This document shows, in pieces, positions 34,795-47,400 of a stretch of DNA of 64,000 nt. The DNA lies in assembly GCF_043290135.1 (NCBI RefSeq), contig NC_134707.1, positions 137,579,319-137,643,318 on the forward strand. The letters run 5' to 3'. The stretch comes from Rhipicephalus microplus (taxonomy: Eukaryota > Arthropoda > Arachnida > Ixodida > Ixodidae). The translations under genes and the position numbers were made by a program. The first letter of the stretch is position 1; the number at the start of each line of letters is the position of its first letter. Under the pieces are notes generated by a model. That model ran no database searches and had not been told where the DNA came from. It worked only from the letters and a program-made list of their open reading frames with translations.

Positions 34795-34810
34795 GGCCCT
34801 TTTCAGGGCC
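34795..34810 (+). promoter_or_regulatory. Perfect histone-type mRNA 3' stem-loop, orphan
   Basis: GGCCCTTTTCAGGGCC forms a 6-bp stem with a 4-base loop (TTTC) and fits the metazoan replication-dependent histone 3' end consensus. The A-rich 5' flank (CTAAAC) also fits. No histone coding sequence lies upstream in either orientation: none of the H2A, H2B, H3 or H4 C-terminal ends is present within 500 bp. AATAAA follows at 34867-34872. In histone mRNAs the loop is bound by SLBP and directs non-polyadenylated 3' ends; whether it acts here is unknown. Confidence 0.55.
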
Positions 34811-35458
34811 AGTCAATCTCTGTCCGGCTTGGATGCACCAACTGATTGCCTTTATCATCAACCCTCAATAAAACTAGCAAATGTTTGTACATGTGCAAGC
34901 AGTGTCATTCAATATCTTAGGAAATGCTTGTGAAGCAATTTCAAGGAGAGTCGTTTTTCTAATCTCATAGTGAGGCATTAGGAACACCTTAGTCACACCA
35001 AATGCCATTATTCAATGAGAGGAACAAGAGAAATATTTCACTGGGAACTATGAAGTAAACAAAAAAACAAATGTTTTCAGATACTGTGAGATCATTTCAT
35101 AAAAAAGCTCAGAAGTTGCTATATGTGGCCATATTTAATCTGTGCAAGCATCGTGTGGTTACAAAATTCTGTACCAAACATAGGTTCAGCTTTCTGGAAT
35201 AGACCGCGCTGCACAAGCTAGCTCAGTGCATGCACTTCTGTACCCTGCCAGAGAATATTTTTACCACCAGTATGTTGTAACGTGAAGTGAAATGGTGATT
35301 GCATTCTATGGCGCGTCCTGCAGGACCCCAATAAAGTTGTTTCACTTGATCGGTGGGTTGCTGTAAGCAGAACATTTCCAAGAAAAATCGTATAGTTTGG
35401 AGGAGGACTTAAGCAAGGAAAGGTGTAGATAAAACACTGGATTCACTGGCATTATCCT
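34811..35458. other. Island edge, with a plus-strand poly(A)-signal-like site
   Basis: AATAAA at 34867-34872 and again at 35330-35335 (within CCCCAATAAAGTTGTTTC), the latter followed by a T/G-rich stretch as expected of a transcript 3' end. No upstream exon can be tied to either. At 35459 the satellite begins abruptly. Confidence 0.4.
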
Positions 35459-35462
35459 CACC

Positions 35463-38400
35463 AAGTTTTTGAACGCGAACGCGCATACGCGTTTTTGAAC
35501 ACGCACACGCGTACTCGTTTTTGAATGCGCACGCGTATACTCGTTGTGAATGCACACGCGCATACTCGTTTTTGAATGGGCACGCGCGTACTCGTTCTTG
35601 AATGCGCACGCGTATACTCGTTTCGGAATGTGCACGCGCATACTCGTTTTCGAATAGGCACGCGCATACTCGTTTTTGAATGCGTACACGCATACTCGTT
35701 TTTGAATGCACACGCGCCTACTCGTTTCGGAATACGCACGCGCATACTCGTTTCTGAATGCGCACGCGCATACTCGTGTTGGAATAGGCACAGTCGTACT
35801 CGTTTTTGAATGCGAACGCGCATACGCGTTTTTGAATGCACACGCGCATACTCGTTTCAGAATTCGCACGCGCATATTCGTTTTGGAATAGGCACGTGCG
35901 TGCTCGTTTTTGAAAGCGAACGCGCATACGCGTTTTTGAACATGCACACGCGCATACTCGTTTCGAAATACGCACGCGCATACTCGTTTTGGAATGCGCA
36001 CGCGCATACTCGTTTTGGAATAGGCACGTGCGTACTCGTTTTTGAATGCGAACGCGCATACGCGTTTTTGAACATGCACACGCGTACTCGTTTTTGATTG
36101 CAAACGCGCGTACTCTTTTTGGAATAGGCACGTGCGTACTCGTTTTTGAATGCGCACGCGCATACGCGTTTTTGAACATGCACACGCGTACTCGTTTTTG
36201 AATGCGCACGCGTATACTCGTTTCGGAATGCGCACGCGCATACTTGTTTTCGAATAGGCACGCGCATACTCGTTTTTGAATGCGCACACGCATCCTCTTT
36301 TTTGAATGCACACGCGCATACTCGTTTCGGAATGCGCACGCGCATATTCGTTTTGGAATAGGCACGTGCGTGCTCGTTTTTGAAAGCGAACGCGCATACG
36401 CGTTTTTGAACATGCACACGCGTACTTTGTTATGAATGCACACGGGTATACTCGTTTTGAATGCACACGCGCATACTCGTTTTTGAATAGGCACACGCAT
36501 TCTCGTATTTGATTGCGCAAGCGCATACTCGTTTTGCAATAGGCACGTGCATACTCGTTTTTGAATGCGCACGGGCATAGGCTTTTTTGAACAGGCACAC
36601 GCTTACTCGTTTTTGAATGCGCACGCGTATACTCGTCTTGAATGCGCACGCGCATACTCGTTTTTGAATGCAAACGCGCATGCTCGTTTCGGAATACGCA
36701 CGCGCATACTCGTTTTGGAATGCGAACGCGCATACTCGTTTTTGAATGTGCACGCGCGTACTCGTTTTTGATTGCGCACGCGCATACTCGTTTTTGAATG
36801 CACATGCGCATACTCGTTTTGGAATAAGCACGCGCATACTCGTTTTTGAACGCGCACACACATACTCGTTTTTGAATATACACGCGCATACTCGTTTTAT
36901 GATGCGCACGCGTATACTCGTTTTTGCATAGGCACGCGCGTACTCGTTTGTGATTGCGCACGCGCATACTCGTTTTTGAATGCACACGCGCATACTCGTT
37001 TTTGAATGGGCACGCGCGTACTCGTTGTTGAAGGCGCACGCGCATACTCGTTTTTGAATGCACACGCGCATACTCGTTTTGGAATAGGCACGCGCATACT
37101 CGTTTTTGAATGCGCACACACATACTCGTATTTGAATGCACACGCGCATACTCGTTTGGGAATAGGCACGTGCATACTCGTTTTTGAATGCGCACACGCA
37201 TACTCGTATTTGAATCCACACGCGCATACTCGTTTTGAAATAGGCACGTGCATACTCGTTTTTGAATGCGCACGCGCATACGCGTTTTTGAACAGGCACA
37301 CGCGTACTCGTTTTTGAATGCGCATGCGCATACTCGTTTTGCAATAGGCACGTGCATACTCGTTTTTGATTGCGCACGCGCATACGCGTTTTTGAACAGG
37401 CACACGCGTACTCGTTTTTGAATGCGCACGCATATACTCGTCTTGAATGCGCACGCGCATACTCGTTTTTGAATGCACACGCGCATACTCGTTTCGGAAT
37501 ACGCACGCGCATACTCGTTTTGGAATGCGCACGCGCATACTCGTTTTTGAATGCGCACGCGCGTACTCGTTTTTTATTGCGCACGCGCATACTTGTTTTT
37601 GAATGCACATGCGCATACTCGTTTTGGAATAAGCACGGGCATACTCGTTTTTGAACGCGCACACGCATACTCGTTTTTGAATGCACACGCGCATTACTCG
37701 TTTCGGAATAGGCACGCGCGTACTCGTTTTTGATTGCGCACGCGCATACTCGTTTTTGAATGCACACGCGCATACTCGTTTTGAAATAGGCACGCGCATA
37801 CTGGTTTGGAAGGCAAACGCGCATACTCGTTTTTGAATAGGCATGCGCGTACTCGTTTTTGAATGCGCACGCGCGTACTCGTTTTTTAATTCGCACGCGC
37901 ATACTCCTTTCGGAATAGGCACGCGCGTACTCGTTTTTGAATGCGCACGCGCATACGCGTTTTTGAACATGCACACGCGTACTCGTTTTTTTTAATTCGC
38001 ACGCGTATACTCGTTTTGAATGCGCACGCACATACTATTTTTCGAATAGGCACGCGCATGCTCGTTTTTGAATGCGCACAAGCATACTCGTTTTTGAATG
38101 CACACGCGCATACTTGTTTCGGAATTCGCACGCGCATACTCGTTTTGGAAGGCGCACGCGCATACTCGTTTTTGAATAGGCACGCGCGTACTCGTTTTTG
38201 AACGCGAACGCGCATACGCGTTTTCGAGCATGCAGACGCGTACTCGTTTTTGAATGCACACGCGTATACTCGTTTTGAATGCACACGCGCATACTCGTTT
38301 TTGAATAGGCATGCGCGTACTCGTTTTTGAATGCGCACGCATATACTCGTTTCGGAATGCGCACGCGCATACTCGTTTTCGAATAGGCACGCGCATACTC

Positions 38401-40914
38401 GTTTTTGAATGCGCACACGCCTACTCGTTTTTGAATGCACACGCGCATACTCGTTTTGGAATACGCATGCGACTACTCGTTTTTGAATAGGCACGCGCGT
38501 ACTCGTTTTTGAACGCGAACGCGCATACGCGTTTTTGAACACGCACACGCGTACTCGTTTTTGAATGCGCACGCGTATACTCGTTGTGAATGCACACGCG
38601 CATACTCGTTTTTGAATGGGCACGCGCGTACTCGTTCTTGAATGCGCACGCGTATACTCGTTTCGGAATGCGCACGCGCATACTCGTTTTCGAATAGGCA
38701 CGCGCATACTCGTTTTTGAATGCGTACACGCATACTCGTTTTTGAATGCACACGCGCCTACTCGTTTCGGAATACGCACGCGCATACTCGTTTCGGAATG
38801 CGCACGCGCATACTCGTGTTGGAATAGGCACAGTCGTACTCGTTTTTGAATGCGAACGCGCATACGCGTTTTTGAATGCACACGCGCATACTCGTTTCAG
38901 AATTCGCACGCGCATATTCGTTTTGGAATAGGCACGTGCGTGCTCGTTTTTGAAAGCGAACGCGCATACGCGTTTTTGAACATGCACACGCGCATACTCG
39001 TTTCGAAATACGCACGCGCATACTCGTTTTGGAATGCGCACGCGCATACTCGTTTTGGAATAGGCACGTGCGTACTCGTTTTTGAATGCGAACGCGCATA
39101 CGCGTTTTTGAACATGCACACGCGTACTCGTTTTTGATTGCAAACGCGCGTACTCTTTTTGGAATAGGCACGTGCGTACTCGTTTTTGAATGCGCACGCG
39201 CATACGCGTTTTTGAACATGCACACGCGTACTCGTTTTTGAATGCGCACGCGTATACTCGTTTCGGAATGCGCACGCGCATACTTGTTTTCGAATAGGCA
39301 CGCGCATACTCGTTTTTGAATGCGCACACGCATCCTCTTTTTTGAATGCACACGCGCATACTCGTTTCGGAATGCGCACGCGCATATTCGTTTTGGAATA
39401 GGCACGTGCGTGCTCGTTTTTGAAAGCGAACGCGCATACGCGTTTTTGAACATGCACACGCGTACTTTGTTATGAATGCACACGGGTATACTCGTTTTGA
39501 ATGCACACGCGCATACTCGTTTTTGAATAGGCACACGCATTCTCGTATTTGATTGCGCAAGCGCATACTCGTTTTGCAATAGGCACGTGCATACTCGTTT
39601 TTGAATGCGCACGGGCATAGGCTTTTTTGAACAGGCACACGCTTACTCGTTTTTGAATGCGCACGCGTATACTCGTCTTGAATGCGCACGCGCATACTCG
39701 TTTTTGAATGCAAACGCGCATGCTCGTTTCGGAATACGCACGCGCATACTCGTTTTGGAATGCGAACGCGCATACTCGTTTTTGAATGTGCACGCGCGTA
39801 CTCGTTTTTGATTGCGCACGCGCATACTCGTTTTTGAATGCACATGCGCATACTCGTTTTGGAATAAGCACGCGCATACTCGTTTTTGAACGCGCACACA
39901 CATACTCGTTTTTGAATATACACGCGCATACTCGTTTTATGATGCGCACGCGTATACTCGTTTTTGCATAGGCACGCGCGTACTCGTTTATGATTGCGCA
40001 CGCGCATACTCGTTTTTGAATGCACACGCGCATACTCGTTTTTGAATGGGCACGCGCGTACTCGTTGTTGAAGGCGCACGCGCATACTCGTTTTTGAATG
40101 CACACGCGCATACTCGTTTTGGAATAGGCACGCGCATACTCGTTTTTGAATGCGCACACACATACTCGTATTTGAATGCACACGCGCATACTCGTTTGGG
40201 AATAGGCACGTGCATACTCGTTTTTGAATGCGCACACGCATACTCGTATTTGAATCCACACGCGCATACTCGTTTTGAAATAGGCACGTGCATACTCGTT
40301 TTTGAATGCGCACGCGCATACGCGTTTTTGAACAGGCACACGCGTACTCGTTTTTGAATGCGCATGCGCATACTCGTTTTGCAATAGGCACGTGCATACT
40401 CGTTTTTGATTGCGCACGCGCATACGCGTTTTTGAACAGGCACACGCGTACTCGTTTTTGAATGCGCACGCATATACTCGTCTTGAATGCGCACGCGCAT
40501 ACTCGTTTTTGAATGCACACGCGCATACTCGTTTCGGAATACGCACGCGCATACTCGTTTTGGAATGCGCACGCGCATATTCGTTTTTGAATGCGCACGC
40601 GCGTACTCGTTTTTTATTGCGCACGCGCATACTTGTTTTTGAATGCACATGCGCATACTCGTTTTGGAATAAGCACGGGCATACTCGTTTTTGAACGCGC
40701 ACACGCATACTCGTTTTTGAATGCACACGCGCATTACTCGTTTCGGAATAGGCACGCGCGTACTCGTTTTTGATTGCGCACGCGCATACTCGTTTTTGAA
40801 TGCACACGCGCATACTCGTTTTGAAATAGGCACGCGCATACTGGTTTGGAAGGCAAACGCGCATACTCGTTTTTGAATAGGCATGCGCGTACTCGTTTTT
40901 GAATGCGCACGCGC
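35463..40914. repeat. Higher-order copy pair, offset 3040 bp
   Basis: 35463-37874 recurs at 38503-40914 with only scattered single-base differences (for example near 35629/38669, 37535/40579 and 36991/40031). Divergence starts at 37875/40915. The high identity over 2.4 kb implies a recent duplication or gene-conversion-like homogenisation. Confidence 0.88.
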
Positions 40915-43900
40915 AAACTTGGTTTTGAATGCACACGCGCATACTCGTTTTGAAATAGGCACGCGCATAGTCGTTTTTGAATGCACACACGCATACTCGT
41001 TTTGCAAAAGCACGTGCATACTCGATTTTGAATGCCCACGCGCATACGCGTTTTTGAACAGGCACACGCGTACTCGTTTTGGAATGCGCACGCGCATACT
41101 CGTTTTTGAATGCGCACGCGCGTACTCGTTTTTGAATGCGCACGCTCATACTCGTTTTTGAATGCACATGCGCATACTCATTTTGGAATAAGCACGCGCA
41201 TACTCGTTTTTGAACGCGCACATGCATACTCGTTTTTGAATAGGCACGCGCGTACTCGTTTTTGATTGCGCACGCGCATACTCGTTTTTGAATGCACACG
41301 CGCATACTCGTTTTCGAATAGGCACGCGCGTACTCGTGTTTAAATGCGCACGCGCATACTCGTTTTTGAATGCACACGCGCATACTCGTTTTGGAATAGG
41401 CCCGCACATACTCGTTTTTGAATGCGCACACGCATACTCGTATTTGAATGCACACGCGCGTACTCGTTTTGAAATAGGCACGTGCATACTCGTTTTTGAA
41501 TGCGCACACGCATACTCGTATTTGAATGCACACGCGCATACTCGTTTTGGAATGCGCACGCGCATACTCGTTTTGGAATAGGCACGTGCGTACTCGTTTT
41601 TGAATGCGAACGCGCATACGCGTTTTTGAACATGCACACGCGTACTCGTTTTTGATTGCAAACGCGCGTACTCTTTTTGGAATAGGCACGTGCGTACTCG
41701 TTTTTGAATGCGCACGCGCATACGCGTTTTTGAACATGCACACGCGTACTCGTTTTTGAATGCGCACGCGTATACTCGTTTCGGAATGCGCACGCGCATA
41801 CTTGTTTTCGAATAGGCACGCGCATACTCGTTTTTGAATGCGCACACGCATCCTCTTTTTTGAATGCACACGCGCATACTCGTTTCGGAATGCGCACGCG
41901 CATATTCGTTTTGGAATAGGCACGTGCGTGCTCGTTTTTGAAAGCGAACGCGCATACGCGTTTTTGAACATGCACACGCGTACTTTGTTATGAATGCACA
42001 CGGGTATACTCGTTTTGAATGCACACGCGCATACTCGTTTTTGAATAGGCACACGCATACTCGTATTTGATTGCGCAAGCGCATACTCGTTTTGCAATAG
42101 GCACGTGCATACTCGTTTTTGAATGCGCACGCGCATAGGCTTTTTTGAACAGGCACACGCTTACTCGTTTTTGAATGCGCACGCGTATACTCGTCTTGAA
42201 TGCGCACGCGCATACTCGTTTTTGAATGCAAACGCGCATGCTCGTTTCGGAATACGCACGCGCATACTCGTTTTGGAATGCGAACGCGCATACTCGTTTT
42301 TGAATGTGCACGCGCGTACTCGTTTTTGATTGCGCACGCGCATTCTCGTTTTTGAATGCACATGCGCATACTCGTTTTGGAATAAGCACGCGCATACTCG
42401 TTTTTGAACGCGCACACACATACTCGTTTTTGAATATACACGCGCATACTCGTTTTATGATGCGCACGCGTATACTCGTTTTTGCATAGGCACGCGCGTA
42501 CTCGTTTATGATTGCGCACGCGCATACTCGTTTTTGAATGCACACGCGCATACTCGTTTTTGAATGGGCACGCGCGTACTCGTTGTTGAAGGCGCACGCG
42601 CATACTCGTTTTTGAATGCACACGCGCATACTCGTTTTGGAATAGGCACGCACATACTCGTTTTTGAATGCGCACACGCATACTCGTATTTGAATGCACA
42701 CGCGCATACTCGTTTGGGAATAGGCACGTGCATACTCGTTTTTGAATGCGCACACGCATACTCGTATTTGAATCCACACGCGCATACTCGTTTTGAAATA
42801 GGCACGTGCATACTCGTTTTTGAATGCGCACGCGCATACGCGTTTTTGAACAGGCACACGCGTACTCGTTTTTGAATGCGCATGCGCATACTCGTTTTGC
42901 AATAGGCACGTGCATACTCGTTTTTGATTGCGCACGCGCATACGCGTTTTTGAACAGGCACACGCGTACTCGTTTTTGAATGCGCACGCATATACTCGTC
43001 TTGAATGCGCACGCGCATACTCGTTTTTGAATGCACACGCGCATACTCGTTTCGGAATACGCACGCGCATACTCGTTTTGGAATGCGCACGCGCATACTC
43101 GTTTTTGAATGCGTACGCGCGTACTCGTTTTTTATTGCGCACGCGCATACTTGTTTTTGAATGCACATGCGCATACTCGTTTTGGAATAAGCACGGGCAT
43201 ACTCGTTTTTGAACGCGCACACGCATACTCGTTTTTGAATGCACACGCGCATACTCGTTTCGGAATAGGCACGCGCGTACTCGTTTTTGATTGCGCACGC
43301 GCATACTCGTTTTTGAATGCACACGCGCATACTCGTTTTGAAATAGGCACGCGCATACTGGTTTGGAAGGCAAACGCGCATACTCGTTTTTGAATAGGCA
43401 TGCGCGTACTCGTTTTTGAATGCGCACGCGCAAACTTGGTTTTGAATGCACACGCGCATACTCGTTTTGAAATAGGCACGCGCATAGTCGTTTTTGAATG
43501 CACACACGCATACTCGTTTTGCAAAAGCACGTGCATACTCGATTTTGAATGCCCACGCGCATACGCGTTTTTGAACAGGCACACGCGTACTCGTTTTGGA
43601 ATGCGCACGCGCATACTCGTTTTTGAATGCGCACGCGCGTACTCGTTTTTGAATGCGCACGCGCATACTCGTTTTTGAATGCACATGCGCATACTCATTT
43701 TGGAATAAGCACGCGCATACTCGTTTTTGAACGCGCACATGCATACTCGTTTTTGAATAGGCACGCGCGTACTCGTTTTTGATTGCGCACGCGCATACTC
43801 GTTTTTGAATGCACACGCGCATACTCGTTTTCGAATAGGCACGCGCGTACTCGTGTTTAAATGCGCACGCGCATACTCGTTTTTGAATGCACACGCGCAT

Positions 43901-44062
43901 ACTCGTTTTGGAATAGGCCCGCACATACTCGTTTTTGAATGCGCACACGCATACTCGTATTTGAATGCACACGCGCGTACTCGTTTTGAAATAGGCACGT
44001 GCATACTCGTTTTTGAATGCGCACACGCATACTCGTATTTGAATGCACACGCGCATACTCGT
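39015..44062. repeat. Higher-order tandem pair, offset 2518/2517 bp
   Basis: 39015-41545 recurs at about 41533-44062. The offset drops from 2518 to 2517 at a one-base difference (GCATTACTCG near 40733 versus GCATACTCG near 43250). The copied length equals the offset, so this is a true tandem duplication. Confidence 0.85.
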
Positions 44063-44435
44063 TTCGGAATACGCACGCGCATACTCGTTTTGGAATGCGC
44101 ACGCGCATACTCGTTTTGGAATAGGCACGTGCGTACTCGTTTTTGAATGCGAAAGCGCATACGCGTTTTTGAACATGCACACGCGTACTCGTTTTGGATT
44201 GCACACGCGCGTACTCGTTTTGGAATAGGCACGTGCGTACTCGTTTTTGAATAGGCACGCGCGTACTCGTTTTTGAATGCGCACGCGTATACTCGTTTCG
44301 GAAAGCGCACGCGCATACTCGTTTTGGAAGGTGCACGCGCATACTCGTTTTTGAATAGGCACGCGCGTACTCGTTTTTGAACGCGCATACGCGTTTTTGA
44401 ACATGCACACGCGTACTCGTTTTTGAATGCACACG

Positions 44436-47400
44436 CGTATACTCGTTTTGAATGCACAAGCGCATACTCGTTTTTGAATAGGCATGCGCGTACTCGTTTT
44501 TGAATGCGCACGCATATACTCGTTTCGGAATGCGCACGCGCATACTCGTTTTCGAATAGGCACGCGCATACTCGTTTTTGAATGCGCACACGCATACTCG
44601 TTTTTGAATGCACACGCGTATACTCGTTTTGGAATACGCATGCGACTACTCGTTTTTGAATAGGCACGCGCGTACTCGTTTTTGAACGCGAACGCGCATA
44701 CGCGTTTTTGAACACGCACACGCGTACTCGTTTTTGAATGCGCACGCGTATACTCGTTTTGAATGCACACGCGCATACTCGTTTTTGAATGCGAACGCGC
44801 ATACGCGTTTTTGAACATGCACACGCGTACTCGTTTTTGATTGCAAACGCGCGTACTCTTTTTGGAATAGGCACGCGCGTACTCGTTTTTGAATGCGCAC
44901 GCGCATACGCGTTTTTGAACATGCACACGCGTACTCGTTTTTGAATGCGCACGCGTATACTCGTTTCGGAATGCGCACGCGCATACTTGTTTTCGAATAG
45001 GCACGCGCATACTCGTTTTTGAATGCGCACACGCATACTCGTTTTTGAAAGCACACGCGCATACTCGTTTCGGAATGCGCACGCGCATACGCGCATATTC
45101 GTTTTGGAATAGGCACGTGCGTGCTCGTTTTTGAAAGCGAACGCGCATACGCGTTTTTGAACATGCACACGCGTACTTTGTTATGAATGCACACGGGTAT
45201 ACTCGTTTTGAATGCACACGCGCATACTCGTTTTTGAATAGGCACACGCATACTCGTATTTGATTGCGCAAGCGCATACTCGTTTTGCAATATGCACGTG
45301 CATACTCGTTTTTGAATGCGCACGCGCATAGGCTTTTTTGAACAGGCACACGCTTACTCGTTTTTGAATGCGCACGCGTATACTCGTCTTGAATGCGCAC
45401 GCGCATACTCGTTTTTGAATGCAAACGCGCATGCTCGTTTCGGAATACGCACGCGCATACTCGTTTTGGAATGCGAACGCGCATACTCGTTTTTGAATGT
45501 GCACGCGCGTACTCGTTTTTGATTGCGCACGCGCATACTCGTTTTTGAATGCACATGCGCATACTCGTTTTGAAATAAGCACGCGCATACTCGTTTTTGA
45601 ACGCGCACACACATACTCGTTTTTGAATACACTCGCGCATACTCGTTTTATGATGCGCACGCGTATACTCGTTTTTGCATAGGCACGCGCGTACTCGTTT
45701 ATGATTGCGCACGCGCATACTCGTTTTTGAATGCGCACGCGCATACTCGTTTTTGAATGGGCACGCACGTACTCGTTGTTGAAGGCGCACGCGCATACTC
45801 GTTTTTGAATGCACACGCGCATACTCGTTTTGGAATAGGCACGCGCATACTCGTGTTTGAATGCGCACACGCATACTCGTATTTGAATGCACACGCGCAT
45901 ACTCGTTTGGGAATAGGCACGTGCATACTCGTTTTTGAATGCGCACACGCATACTCGTATTTGAATCCACACGCGCATACTCGTTTTGAAATAGGCACGT
46001 GCATACTCGTTTTTGAATGCGCACGCGCATACGCGTTTTTGAACAGGCACACGCGTACTCGTTTTTGAATGCGCACGCGCATACTCGTTTTGCAATAGGC
46101 ACGTGCATACTCGTTTTTGAATGCGCACGCGCATACGCGTTTTTGAACAGGCACACGCGTTCTCGTTTTTGAATGCGCACGCATATACTCGTCTTGAATG
46201 CGCACGCGCATACTCGTTTTTGAATGCACATGCGCATACTCGTTTTGGAATGCGCACGCACATACTCGTTTTTGAATGCACACGCGCATACTCGTTTCGG
46301 AATAGGCACGCGCGTACTCGTTTTTGATTGCGCACGCGCATACTCGTTTTTGAATGCACACGCGCATACTCGTTTTCGAATAGGCACGCGCATACTCGTT
46401 TTTGAATGCACACGCGCATACTCGTTTTGAAATAGGCACGCGCATAATGGTTTGGAAGGCGCACGCGCATACTCGTTTTTGAATAGGCATGCGCGTACTC
46501 GTTTTTGATTGCGCACGCGCAAACTTGGTTTTGAATGCACACGCGCATACTCGTTTTGAAATAGGCACGCGCATAGTCGTTTTTGAATGCACACACGCAT
46601 ACTCGTTTTGCAAAATCACGTGCATACTCGATTTTGAATGCGCACGCGCATACGCGTTTTTGAACAGGCACACGCGTACTCGTTTTGGAATGCGCACGCG
46701 CATACTCGTTTTTGAATGCGCACGCGCCTACTCGTTTTTGAATGCGCACGCGCATACTCGTTTTTGAATGCACATGCGCATACTCATTTTGGAATAAGCA
46801 CGCGCATACTCATTTTTGAACGCGCACATGCATACTCGTTTTTGAATAGGCACGCGTGTACTCGTTTTTGATTGCGCACGCGCATATTCGTTTTTGAATG
46901 CACACGCGCATACTCGTTTTCGAATAGGCACGCGCGTACTCGTGTTTAAATGCGCACGCGCATACTCGTTTTTGAATGCACACGCGCATACTCGTTTTGA
47001 AATAGGCCCGCACATACTCGTTTTTGAATGCGCACACGCATACTCGTATTTGAATGCACACGCGCGTACTCGTTTTGAAATAGGCACGTGCATACTCGTT
47101 TTTGAATGCGCACATGCATACTCGTATTTGAATGCACACGCGCATACTCGTTTCGGAATACGCACGCGCATACTCGTTTTGGAATGCGCACGCGCATACT
47201 CGTTTTTGAATAGGCACGTGCGTACTCGTTTTTGAATGCGAAAGCGCATACGCGTTTTTGAACATGCACACGCGTACTCGTTTTTGAATGCACACGCGCA
47301 TACTCGTTTCGAAATAGGCACGTGCGTACTCGTTTTTGAATGCGCACGCGCATACGCGTTTTGGAACATGCACACGCGTACTCGTTTTTGAATGCGCACG

